Source of the DNA: Aurifilum marmelostoma
Lineage: Eukaryota; Ascomycota; Sordariomycetes; Diaporthales; Cryphonectriaceae
Direction: 5' to 3'
DNA: 64,000 nt
NCBI GenBank assembly: GCA_027559495.1
Contig: JAMXSV010000028.1
Span: forward strand, 496,001 to 560,000
Part shown: in pieces, positions 24,876 to 34,261 of the stretch
Numbering within the stretch: the first letter of the stretch is position 1
Layout of the letters: the number at the start of each line of letters is the position of its first letter
Position numbers and translations under genes: made by a program
Notes under the pieces: model-generated
What the model was told of the DNA's origin: nothing
Seen by the model: the letters and a program-made list of their open reading frames with translations, nothing else
Database searches by the model: none

Positions 24876-25518
24876 ATGTCGCCCATCAAGACAGCCATCA
24901 ACACAAACAAGGCCCCTCCCCCCAGAGAAGGTGTGTTAAACTCGGCCATCGTGTCAGGCGGTTTCGTCTTTTGCAGCGGGCAGCTCGCGCGCAGCCCCGA
25001 GACGGGCAAGATGGTCGAGGGAGACATCCAGGCACGGACAGTATGTGACGGCTTTTTGCGCTGTGATTTTTTTTTTTTAATTTTCTTTTTCGCCTCAAAA
25101 GAAAAAAAGGTCGTACTTATGGGTGGGCTTATATTGATGATCACAACACGTACAGCATCAAGTGATCCGCAACCTGGCCGCCGTGCTCGAGGCTGCAGGG
25201 AGCCACATCGACAACGTGGTCAAGGTCAATGTGTTCCTGGCCGACATGAAGGACTTTGACCAGATGAACGAGGTGTACAAGCAGTACTGGGGCAACGTCA
25301 AGCCCTCCCGAACGTGAGCTTTTTCACTGCATTTCCTCCTTTTCCCTATCTTTCTTTTCCATCTTACGACAACCTGACATGAGTATCGCACTGAATAATG
25401 TGACTGACCACCCTTCACAACACAAAGATGCGTGGCTGTCAAGACGTTGCCCGGTGGCACAGATGTGGAAATTGAGTGTGTCGCTGCCTTGGGTGGTGGT
25501 TCTAAAGCCAAACTCTGA
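24876..25518 (+). CDS. RidA/YjgF/UK114 family enamine/imine deaminase
   Basis: RidA proteins hydrolyse reactive enamine/imine intermediates such as 2-aminoacrylate, released by PLP enzymes, and form trimers. Exons 24876-25040, 25156-25313 and 25428-25518 give 137 aa, within a few residues of the family norm. Visible signatures are the N-terminal region ending PPPREGVLNSAIVSGGFVFCSGQLARSPETG-type text (residues 14 onward), then NLAAVLEAAGSHIDNVVKVNVFL, and the C-terminal active-site block PSRTCVAVKTLPGGTDVEIE with the substrate-carboxylate-binding Arg at 107. It ends in SKAKL: the last three residues AKL resemble a weak peroxisomal targeting signal 1, which is inference only. It is convergent with the DHDPS-family aldolase, whose stop is only 179 bp away. 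Confidence 0.93.
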
Positions 25519-25697
25519 AGGACTGGCCTCACCAAGACAAACTCCAGATGCCAGATTGAGGCATGAAATCAGATCGTATTTACGTCCTCATCGACTAGTA
25601 AAAGGCAAAAATTACAACACAATGTCCTTGTCAAAATCCCCCGTCAGTCGGTGTTCCGATTCTACCAGGGCATTTCGTCCCAGCAACCTTGAATCTC

Positions 25698-26633
25698 TCA
25701 CAGAGACTTCTCAAATTCCATCAACTCTTTGAAGCCGTCCAGCGCCATCTCCTTAGACTCACCATCCAGCCGGACCAGCGGCTTCCGAGCCCAGCCCCCA
25801 TAGCCCTCGTACTTCTGCAGACAGGCCTTGATTCCAGCAATGCTCCAACGCTGCGCATTCAAGTCACCCCGGCCAAGAACCTTCTGTATCTCCTGGGCCT
25901 CCTTCAGCCGCCCGTCTCTGAACGCCTCGTACACCTTCACCACAGTCTTAGGCGCCACATTGGCAACACCACCAATGATACCTGCGGCACCAACCGAGAG
26001 CGCCGGCACCAGGTGGTCAGCAGAGCCAGCGAAGCACAGAAACTTTCCATCATCGCCGAAATGGGCGGCCACGCGACCCAACTTGCCCGTGTTCCCGCAA
26101 GTGAACTTGGCGCCGATGATGTTGGAGTTCTCGCGCCCGGCGAGCGCGATCAGCTCGGTGCTCGACAGGTCAAGTCCGCCTGTGGCATCCGGATAGTTGT
26201 AGATAACCACAGGCAAGGGACTGACGGCCTCGACATCTTCGAAGAAACGGTGGAAAGCCTTGTGGTCATAAAGGCGGCTGAAGTACGCGGGCGGGAGGAC
26301 GAGAACAGCGTCGCCGCCTGCCTTGGCGGCTTGCTGGCAGAACTCGATGGTCTGTCGTGTGGACTGGGCGCCGGCGCCGACGATGATGGGCATGGAGGCG
26401 AAGCCGGCTTCGTCTAGGGCGGTGCGGGTTGCGCGGGTGATGGCTTCGCGCTCCTTGTCAAACAGGTGGACGGCCTCGCCGGTGGAGCCCTGCACGGCCA
26501 GACCGGTGACGCCGGCCTGGGCGAGGCGGACGGCGTGGCGGGCCGTAGTTGCCAGATCCAGGGTCTCATCGGCGTCGTCATGGAAGAAGGCCGGGATAGG
26601 CACGTAGACGCCTGGCTTCAGAGTTTGAGACAT
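25698..26633 (-). CDS. DHDPS/NAL-family aldolase (class I, Schiff-base)
   Basis: A single-exon 311-aa TIM-barrel lyase of the dihydrodipicolinate synthase / N-acetylneuraminate lyase superfamily. The motifs are GSTGE at 49-53 (pyruvate carboxylate binding), YNYP at 145-148 with the catalytic Tyr 145, Schiff-base Lys 176 in IIGAKFTCGN, and GAAGIIGGVANVAP. Fungi make lysine through aminoadipate, so a biosynthetic DHDPS role is unlikely. Better candidates are 4-hydroxy-2-oxoglutarate aldolase or the L-threo-3-deoxyhexulosonate aldolase of the D-galacturonate pathway (LGA1/gaaC type). The nearby pectinase would fit the latter, but the other galacturonate-pathway genes are not in the window. Convergent with RidA. 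No targeting signal is obvious. Confidence 0.9.
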   Translation of the reverse strand: MSQTLKPGVYVPIPAFFHDDADETLDLATTARHAVRLAQAGVTGLAVQGSTGEAVHLFDKEREAITRATRTALDEAGFASMPIIVGAGAQSTRQTIEFCQQAAKAGGDAVLVLPPAYFSRLYDHKAFHRFFEDVEAVSPLPVVIYNYPDATGGLDLSSTELIALAGRENSNIIGAKFTCGNTGKLGRVAAHFGDDGKFLCFAGSADHLVPALSVGAAGIIGGVANVAPKTVVKVYEAFRDGRLKEAQEIQKVLGRGDLNAQRWSIAGIKACLQKYEGYGGWARKPLVRLDGESKEMALDGFKELMEFEKSL

Positions 26634-28435
26634 GATGAAAAGGTGTGTAAGTTTGTGGGTGATTGGAAAGCTTTTGAAGTTCCAGAGTGAACAAGTGGTT
26701 GCTGGTGGTCCAGATCACCAGTACAAGGCCAATACGCGGATGCTTGTAGAGTAGAGACTTTGGCGTTCTTGACTTTGCAATAAGATGCGAAAGTGGTCAT
26801 CTTTTATATCTGGGTAGTTGGGAGGCAGAGAAAGAGCGAGCGAGGTATCAGGCAGTCACGGGAAGCTTTGATGATGACGACGTGGACGTATCATGCAGGT
26901 GCGTGTCATGGTTGTTGCCCTTGGAGGCTATCATAGGTTCAGCACGCAGTTCATGGTCACTCTGCTCCTGCCTTTCTTGCTGAAAGAGATATATCCGGGA
27001 GCACTTTCCGATTTGATGAGACACTATTCATAAGTGACTTGTGGCTCTCTCTTTCCGTTCTCACTCGAGATCATTTACTCACAGTCACATGAGGCAAGAA
27101 TTTGAGCTGTGCTCATGATCAACCGTAGACGCGACTGACAGTCCATCACCGCTGATTACAGACAAATATCATCAATGTCCAAGGGTTTTGGGGCACAAAT
27201 CAAAGACTGTGATACTCAACAGCTAGGCCACAGTAGCACCCACTGTAGACGTCGCATTGACGTAATCCTCTTTAAAAAGATCTCGAAGCCCTGCAGGAGA
27301 GAAGGAAAAGAAAGAGAGAGGGGGAAAAAAAAAGACAGAAAGGGTGGACATGCTGAATATCCAGAATGCAAATCAAACTTTATCTCACCTGGATAATCAG
27401 TATCTCGCTTTGGATTGGTGAGAGTGTCCCGACAGAATGGTTAGCCGATGAGATGTGCATGTCGGTCGTGCATTTGCGGCATGCAACCTTGCCCCTTTAA
27501 AGTGGATTTGTTCCGTTGAACAAAAGAAAAAGGCAAGAAAAGAGAAATGTTATCCTGAGCTGTTGTCGCATTAGTTGAATTAGTGGTAGACTTCTCACCA
27601 TTCCAGGTCATAGTACCGTTGTACTGTCAGGCTCCCACCCTAGATAATATGAACAGCATATCGAGGCTGTAGTGTTGGTGTCAAGGTTAACTCGAGTCAC
27701 TCTATCGACGTTGGAATGGCACTCGAGGTCGAGAAAGAAAAATAAAGTCGGGTTCTGCTCGTGATAGTATGCGCTCGGCAAAACCCGCATCCGGAACCGC
27801 CTTTTCACATGCACCTCGCAATGACAGTCCAGAGCTCTCATCACTACAACCAACCCGGTACTAGAGACATCCCCAGCTTGTAGCCATTAAAAAGAGTCAG
27901 GCTTGCAGTCTGCTTTACAATGGCAGCCCACATCAGGGATATTGACCAGCGCAGGATACAGAAAATTGGGAAGGCTTTCGAGTGTCCACAGTCCACAGTG
28001 TAAAGATTATTTGGTGATGGATTGGTTCATCACTTATTCATGAGATAGTGGCTCATCCTTCCTTACTCATGACCTGCTTAGGTCTGATGATAAATGAACA
28101 TGCAAGGTGACATTGAATGGAGCCAGGGCACCGGTTCGGCCGCCGGCCAAGACCAAGACCGGCAGACCCGCTCTGTCGACCGGCATCGCAGCCCGAGCGG
28201 CTACTGTACACGTCAATCAGGGCACCTCGCTCACCTGGGCAGTGTAATGATCAAGTGAGATCTGCTGATCAGGTGGTGGGAAACTGACAAGTAGCTGTAT
28301 CGTGACGACCACAGACCAAATTATCCATTTATTTCTCTTGTGCTTATTGAACCCTAGAACTCAACATCATCGTGGATGTAAACCATCATCATCCATCCAT
28401 CTACTTATCTACTAGCAGACGCCATACTAGCAGCC
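26634..28435. other. 1.8-kb divergent intergenic region
   Basis: It lies between the aldolase (-) and the alpha/beta hydrolase (+). Open frames are short and unsupported on both strands. A GA-rich stretch occurs near 27295-27345. No RNA gene or transposon remnant is recognised. Confidence 0.5.
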
Positions 28436-29574
28436 ATGGGCGACGAAGCTTCCGGCCCACAACCCCCATACCCCCTCCACCCCTCCGTGGTGCCTCGCCT
28501 CGCCCTCGACTACGCCAAGTTCTACAACGAGCACATCATAGACAAGCAGCAGGTCCACCTTCAGCCCGTCGAGGCGTCCAGGAGCAGCGGCATCCTCATC
28601 CCCGGCGGGGGGCCCATGTACCCCGTCGCAAAGACACAAGACGTCTCGATCCCGCGCACGGAGAGCAAAGGGCCCGATGTCAGGCTTCGTCTGTTCACGC
28701 CTGCTGGCAAGAGGCCCGAGAAGGGATGGCCGTGCCTCTTGTATTTCCATGGTGGCGGCTGGGTGCTCGGGGACATTTCCACGGAAAATGTGATTGCCAC
28801 CAACTTGTGTGGGCGGGCGAACTGTGTCGTGGTGAATGTGGACTATAGGTATGTGATCACTCTGGTTGATGATCCTTCTTCTTCTTCTTCTGCCATTCTT
28901 TGAAGGAAGGGAATTTGTGCTAGAGCACACATGCTAACATGGTCATCACAGGCTCGCACCCGAGGACCCTTTCCCAGCAGCAGTCGAGGACTCCTGGGAG
29001 GCCGTCCTGTGGGCAGTCAAGGGGCCCGGGAGGGACCTCCTAGACATCGACACCACCAGGCTCGCCACAGGCGGCTCATCAGCCGGAGCAAACCTGGCCG
29101 CCATCATGTGCCAGCGCGCAGCCGACCGGCCCCACCTGGACATCTCCTTTGCCGCCCAGCTCCTCTCCGTCCCCGTCACCGACAACACGGCCACGCCCGC
29201 GACCAGGCCCTCGTGGCGCGAGAACGAGCACGTGCCCGCCCTGCCACCGCCCAAGATGATGTGGTACCGCCGCCACTACCTGCCGGACGAGACCACCTGG
29301 GCGCACCCGGAGGCGAGCCCACTCTTCTGGGCGGGCGACTGGGCCAAGCTGCCCGCTGCCGAGGTGGTGCTGGGCGAGCTGGACGTGCTGCGGAGCGAGG
29401 GGGGAGGAGTTTGCGGGGAAGCTGGTCAGGGCGGGCAGGGCGGACACGAGGGTCACGGTGATGCGGGGCCAGCCTCACCCTTTCATTGCCATGGATGGGG
29501 TTCTGGATTGCGGGAAGCTTGCCATCTCGCTGTTTGCGGAGAGGTTGCTGAAGGCGTTCTATGTGGATAATTGA
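28436..29574 (+). CDS. Alpha/beta hydrolase-3 (HSL-type esterase), frameshifted
   Basis: A carboxylesterase-like protein of the hormone-sensitive-lipase group. Exons 28436-28848 and 28952-29574. The oxyanion motif HGGGW lies near residue 105, the nucleophile elbow is GGSSAGAN, and the acid strand reads VVLGELDVLRSEG. Immediately after this, a run of six G at 29399-29404 shifts the frame. As read, the protein runs in a foreign frame (GGGVCGEAGQGG...) to a stop ending at 29570. In the neighbouring frame the expected C-terminus is intact (EEFAGKLVRAG, then MRGQPHPFIAMDGV with the catalytic His) and stops at 29572-29574. One G fewer in the run would restore a protein of about 345 aa. Either an assembly indel or a recent loss of function is possible; the intact downstream frame favours the former. 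The substrate is unknown. Confidence 0.85.
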
Positions 29575-30658
29575 GATGCGAAGAGATGTAACAAAGATCA
29601 TGCTCATAGTAGTGATCTCTGTGGTGTTGCCGAACCTCGATATAGCCTAGAAAAAATAGAGTCCATATAGAGTGTACTCGGACGCAGACGCCTCCCAATA
29701 CTCAACTGGTATTGCCACAGCAGTTTTCTTCGCCCGTTGGTCATGGCCCTTTGTCTTTTTCGAGCAAATGTCCCGTATTTACACCCTTATTCAAGCTCGA
29801 TTTGGGCTCGAGCTGGTTCCAATGCGCTTAATCTCCCATCAATGTCTAGACAAGAAGGCTAGATTTTCGCGGAGATTGCACTTGGTAGCCACAAGGCTAA
29901 TTCTCTCATGATACGATTAAGGACTCTGGCAAACATGAAACCGAGAATGAAATTGCTTTGGATTTGAGATGGAGAAATAATTATTAGCTAATGCTCCTGG
30001 TTGAATCTTGACTTGAGATGAGCAGATGTTAAGCCCGGTCTGCTTCAACACCCAAACAATCCACCCAGTCCTCAACTCAAGTCGCGAATAAGACATACAA
30101 GACCGATCTAGGTACTAGTAGGTAGAGGAATTACAATTCCTGCAAAAAGGTGGTGTGGTACTCGTCGTGCAGCCCTCAATGGGCTGGCCCACACCCCCAT
30201 TGACATCGATCGAGGTCTTTCCTAATTCGTACTTGAATAGAGCTTCAAGAAACCCGATCCGAGCCAATGACCGGCCGCTCCTGAGAACAAGTCTCTCTTG
30301 ATCCAAATGAGAACCTTCGAGCCTGGTCTTTGTGATGGTAATCGGAAGTATGTCAGATTAATTCCAATTACTTCTCTTTGGGAGACCCAGAGCTGAACGT
30401 AGTCTCCGCCTTCCTACGAGTTTCGGCCATGGAGACGACCACACAAGTCCGTCGGCGAGGGCGTCACGGCTCTGCGACCGTATCCTTTGAATGTAAGGAG
30501 TCTTTGTGGTATCGCCTCTAGACCTGCATGACTTTTGCTGCGTGATGTCCTCTTCAGGTTCTGAATAGACAGCCTCAAACAAGCCAACGAGGCAACGAGA
30601 TGATGAGTTCCCAATGGAAGGCCATCGTAGCTCGACAAAAGCGCTTATGGTTTTTTGT

Positions 30659-30843
30659 CTATTGAACCCTGGTCTCAATAGGATTTCTATTCGAAGTCCG
30701 TCGAAAATTTCAGCACCCGCAGGATCTATCGGATCAATAGCGGTTGGTGGTGGCGGCGGAGTTCTATTGAGAAGGCTTATTGAGCCTGGGTTTATTGTTC
30801 CTCAATAGAACACACATCATGGTCGACCAAATGCCATCAATAG
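30659..30843. promoter_or_regulatory. Cluster of CTATTGAG-type sites upstream of pheromone gene
   Basis: Three exact copies of CTATTGAG (either orientation) lie at 30674-30681 (reverse), 30764-30771 (forward) and 30801-30808 (reverse). Four sites with seven of eight bases lie at 30659-30666, 30733-30740 (reverse), 30777-30784 and 30836-30843 (reverse). From memory, CTATTGAG is the DNA motif reported for the mating-type alpha-box factor MAT1-1-1 in Penicillium chrysogenum. The cluster sits about 285-470 bp before the ATG of the alpha-type pheromone precursor, the classical target of that factor. Direct binding is inference. Confidence 0.75.
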
Positions 30844-30860
30844 GAAGGCCCTCCTAACGA

Positions 30861-30870
30861 GTATATAATC
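30861..30870 (+). promoter_or_regulatory. TATA-like element
   Basis: The sequence GTATATAATC lies 18 bp downstream of the last CTATTGAG-type site and about 257 bp before the pheromone ATG, a plausible core promoter position with a leader of roughly 200 nt. Confidence 0.5.
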
Positions 30871-31126
30871 TTCGCCATGGGACCACCTCATCCTCCCTCA
30901 TCTTTTCTCCTCTCCTCACCGGAAGGTCAATCTTCAATTCCATCCCGATCACCCCTTCAGTCAAGGATCACCAAGTGTTGAACGTAACACGACGGTCATC
31001 GTTACTTCTTTCTCTTGACCACCTCTTTTTCTCTCTCTATCAGACGTTCAGATCTTCTACACTCACTCAGAAGACTTTTTTTGTGAATCATCAGCATATT
31101 CCTGCTCGAAAAGAAAAACAAACAGC

Positions 31127-32558
31127 ATGAGATTTATCGCAATCTTTGTGGCGGCCGTGTCCGTGGCCGCCGCTCACGCAGCCGCCGTCTCCGAGCTGGC
31201 CGACAAGCGTGAGGCCGACCCGTGGTGTCTCTTCCACGGCGAGGGCTGCTGGAAGCGCGATGTCGCCGCCGCCCCTGCACCCATCGTCGCTAAGCGCGAG
31301 GCCGCCCCTGTGGCCGAGGCCGATCCCTGGTGCCTCTTCCATGGAGAAGGCTGCTGGAAGCGTGATGCCGAGCCCGAGGCCATCGCCGACCCCGAAGCCT
31401 GGTGTCTTTTCCACGGTGAGGGCTGCTGGAAGGAGAAGCGCGAGGCTGCTCCTCTCCCTGCCCCGGCTGCCGACCCCGAGGCCGACCCATGGTGCCTGTT
31501 CCACGGCGAGGGCTGCTGGAAGGAGAAGCGTGAGGCTGCCCCTGCCCCCGAGGCCGATCCCGAGGCCTGGTGTCTCTTCCACGGCGAGGGCTGCTGGAAG
31601 GTCAAGCGCGCCGTCTACGCCTTTGCCAACGCCATCCGTGGTGCCGCCTCCGTCCCCGAGTCCCGCTCTGCCGAGATCTCCAACATGCGCGGTGGTGCCG
31701 CCTACAACGCCAAGCGCGCCGTCCTCGACATCGCCGACATGATGGCAGGCCGCACCTCTGAGCCCCCAGAGTTCCTGAAGAAGCTCTTCATCCTGTCCCA
31801 CTTCGGCCCCGACGCCAACATTACCACCTTCGGACCCCCGCCCACCGCTGACAACGACACTTACACCACCGATGCCGCCTCCACCACCACCAAGCGCGAC
31901 GCCGACGCCGAGCCCTGGTGCCTGTTCCACGGCGAGGGTTGCTGGAAGCGCGAGGAGACGGCCCTGCAGGCCCGCGACGACAACGCCGACGCCACCCGCA
32001 GGTGGTGCCTGTTCCACGGAGAGGGCTGCTGGAAGCGCGATGCCGCCCCCTGGTGCCTCTTCCACGGCGAGGGGGTGCTGGAAGCGCGACGCCGAGCCCA
32101 TGAGCAAGCGCGACGCCGAGGCCGACCCCTGGTGCCTGTTCCACGGTGAGGGTTGCTGGAAGCGGACCGAGGAGACGAGCCTCGCCACCCGCGATGCCGC
32201 CCCCGCCGCCTTCTGCCCCTTCGAGGGCTCCAGCACCTGCTACGCCTCCAAGCGCGACTTCGCCGCCGCCGACAAGCGCGCCTGCAACCAGCCCGGCGAG
32301 GCCTGCGACGTCGCCCGCCGCGCCGCCGAGGCCCTCGTCACCGAGATCGAGAGCTGGGCGCCCGCCAAGCGCTCCACCGAGGACGTTGAGGCCCGCTGGT
32401 GCCTGTTCCACGGCGAGGGCTGCTGGAAGCGCGACGGCATGGACGAGGTCGTCGCCCGCTGCAACGCCGAGGACGGCGCCTGCTCCCAGGCCCGCCGCGA
32501 CCTGGGCGCCATGCACACTGCTGCCCGCAACCTGCTCGACTACCTCAACGAGGAGTAG
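31127..32558 (+). CDS. ppg1: Alpha-type mating pheromone precursor, multi-copy (frameshifted)
   Basis: A secreted precursor cut by Kex2-type proteases at KR sites and trimmed to release WCLFHGEGCW, the ligand of the Ste2-type receptor. A signal peptide covers residues 1 to about 19. Ten pheromone copies are seen: seven intact in the first frame, one split by the frameshift and two in the frame that follows. Each is preceded by acidic/Ala spacers (EADP, DPEA, DAEP), probable Ste13-type trimming substrates, and followed by KR, KEKR or KVKR. Copy 5 leads through KVKRAVYAFANAIRG into a non-repeat spacer of about 105 residues before copy 6; the Neurospora precursor, as I recall it, has a similar stretch. 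A G run at 32069-32075 in copy 8 carries one extra G: the annotated frame then becomes ARRRAHEQARRRGRP and stops, while the correct frame continues to NEE at 32558 (about 476 aa). No intron is seen. Confidence 0.95.
31223..32426 (+). repeat. Ten copies of the 30-nt pheromone unit
   Basis: Units encoding WCLFHGEGCW start at 31223, 31328, 31400, 31490, 31568, 31916, 32003, 32051, 32130 and 32397. Amino-acid identity is complete, while codons vary (TGT/TGC, CTC/CTT/CTG, GGC/GGA/GGT), so the peptide is held by selection and not merely by recent duplication. The copy at 32051 contains the extra G. Spacing is irregular. Confidence 0.95.
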
Positions 32559-33388
32559 GCGCTGCTTGTCATCAGCCGCTGCTCTCTGGTGCCTGGTGTG
32601 GACCCGGGGTAAATCTTTTCCTTTCACTTCTTCAACAACGACATGCCTATACGACAGCATCCGCCTCGTCCCATCCACATGCATACACAAAACTTCCTTC
32701 TCTTCTTGCCTTTCTCCATTGAGCATACGCAACACCAACATCACGCAGCATGGCATTATTCGGTAGCGCAGACAACAAGGGACGGTTGTAGGGGATGAAT
32801 TCCTCATCACCTACAATTTTTTAAGACCCGCTCGTGCGAGAGGGTTCTCGTTTGAAACCAACATCAGTTCAGATTATGGATGAGTAACACAATGAGGAAT
32901 GGCTGGCATGTCGAGTTATCTTCTTTAGAATATTACTCATTAGCCTTACAGATAGAAGGCGGCAGCGAGGGAGAATACCTACTTTGAGCTGCACACTTTG
33001 ACCCCCTTTCTGCATTTGTTCCAGTGATTGTGACCTTGACCAGTTGCTCTGAATTGTGTTGGCCGATTTGTTTGCCTTTGAAGGGCATTGATATCATGAT
33101 GTATCGGCCAGCACGGTCTATCGTGAGCATCGTGGTTCGGGAGATGCAGGAAAAATGTTGATATGGGCATGTATTTCTTCTTCTTTGGGTATATTCTTGG
33201 TGGTATCTCATCTTCTGTAAACGGGCTGTAAACTGCATTTCCTTGCTGTAAAGCTGGTATGGGTATGCCCTGCTGTCAGCTCGATGTTCCTAAGGTGACG
33301 ACCACAAGCCGCGTGTCAATCTCGAGCATGCCTCTCAGCACTCGTCGCGACATCCACCATCCGCCAATCCACAGCATACCATCCCCCC
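32559..33388. other. Convergent intergenic gap
   Basis: It holds the 3' ends of the pheromone gene (+) and the CCDC90-like gene (-). Unsupported short open frames only; no repeat or RNA gene is recognised. Confidence 0.5.
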
Positions 33389-34261
33389 TCACATCAACAA
33401 CCGCCAGGCACCAAGTGTCAGCGCCGCGAAACCGGTACACACACCAATCAGCCACTGCAGGGTCTGGAACTTGACCTGCTCGAGCTGCTGCCTCAGGCCG
33501 CCGGCCTCCTGCTCGATCTTGGTCTCGGTCTCCTTGATGCGCAGCTCCTGCGACACCGCCTCCTCCCTGATGCGGCCCTTCTCCAGGTTCAGGTCGAGGC
33601 GCACGCTCGCCTGGGTCCGCCCGATCTCGTCCTTGAGCCGGTTGTTCAGCTTGGCGATGTCGTTGGTCAGCCGCTCGTGGGCGGCGCGCGTCGCGTTCGA
33701 CTCGGTGCTGTCGGCGGACAGGAGCTCAGAACGCAGCTTGGCAAAGTCGACCTTCTGGGTGTATGTCGCACGAGCGGCATCCTCGCGCAGGACCATAGTG
33801 CGGGTTAAATTCTGGATGCTGTTCGAAAGAGAGGAAAGGGAGACGTCAGCTTCTGCATCCGCAAAGGATTGTGAATGGTAGTACATATATGTTGACCTTT
33901 CCTGAATAACGTCGTTGAGAACTTTCATCATGGCTACGGACTGCTCCTCCGTGAACCCCTCGCTCTGTAGTCGCTGGACAAACTTAAGCGTGTCGAAGTG
34001 GTGGTCCCTCCGCCTGGCAGGTGAAGCGTGAAAGGCTCTCCGAAGGGACGACTGCTGCACATTCTGCTTGATGGACCCATCTGTTGGTCTCCTCAGAGGC
34101 GTTCTGTCCGTGTGAAATGACCTCGCTGCATGTTGCCATGGTCCATAGTTGCTCGTCTGCCCTGCAGCAGCCGAAGCTCGTGCAAAGGTCTGACCTACCG
34201 GAGCAGTCCAGCTAAGTCGTGGGAGGAGGAACTTGGGTAAAGTCTGTACAGCGTTTGCCAT
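33389..34261 (-). CDS. Mitochondrial CCDC90/Fmp32-like protein (DUF1640)
   Basis: Members are mitochondrial inner-membrane coiled-coil proteins; yeast Fmp32 is linked to respiratory-complex assembly and animal MCUR1 to calcium uniporter or proline metabolism. Exons 34261-33897 and 33818-33389 give 264 aa. The N-terminus is basic, Ala/Ser-rich and lacks acids (MANAVQTLPKFLLPRLS), a likely presequence. The family core FDTLKFVQRLQSEGFTEEQSVAMMK follows, then across the splice VIQESIQNLTRTM, a long coiled coil of Glu/Arg/Gln, and a C-terminal membrane segment (LQWLIGVCTGFAALTLGAWRLL). The intron (78 nt) is a multiple of three and lacks stops, so an unspliced product would stay in frame, but the spliced text matches the family. 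Confidence 0.9.
   Translation of the reverse strand: MANAVQTLPKFLLPRLSWTAPVGQTFARASAAAGQTSNYGPWQHAARSFHTDRTPLRRPTDGSIKQNVQQSSLRRAFHASPARRRDHHFDTLKFVQRLQSEGFTEEQSVAMMKVLNDVIQERSTYMYYHSQSFADAEADVSLSSLSNSIQNLTRTMVLREDAARATYTQKVDFAKLRSELLSADSTESNATRAAHERLTNDIAKLNNRLKDEIGRTQASVRLDLNLEKGRIREEAVSQELRIKETETKIEQEAGGLRQQLEQVKFQTLQWLIGVCTGFAALTLGAWRLLM

Larger units (their letters stand above)
29575..31126. other. Intergenic region and pheromone-gene promoter
   Basis: The left kilobase shows no supported gene; a 106-codon minus-strand frame at 30358-30678 has no recognisable family. The right part is the promoter and leader of the pheromone precursor, with the CTATTGAG cluster (30659-30843), a TATA-like element (30861-30870) and a CT-rich leader from about 30880 to the ATG. 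Confidence 0.6.

Noticed and set aside
30358..30678. 106-codon minus-strand frame upstream of the pheromone gene
   Set aside because: No family match, no hydrophobic or repeat structure, and it overlaps the start of the CTATTGAG cluster that belongs to the promoter.
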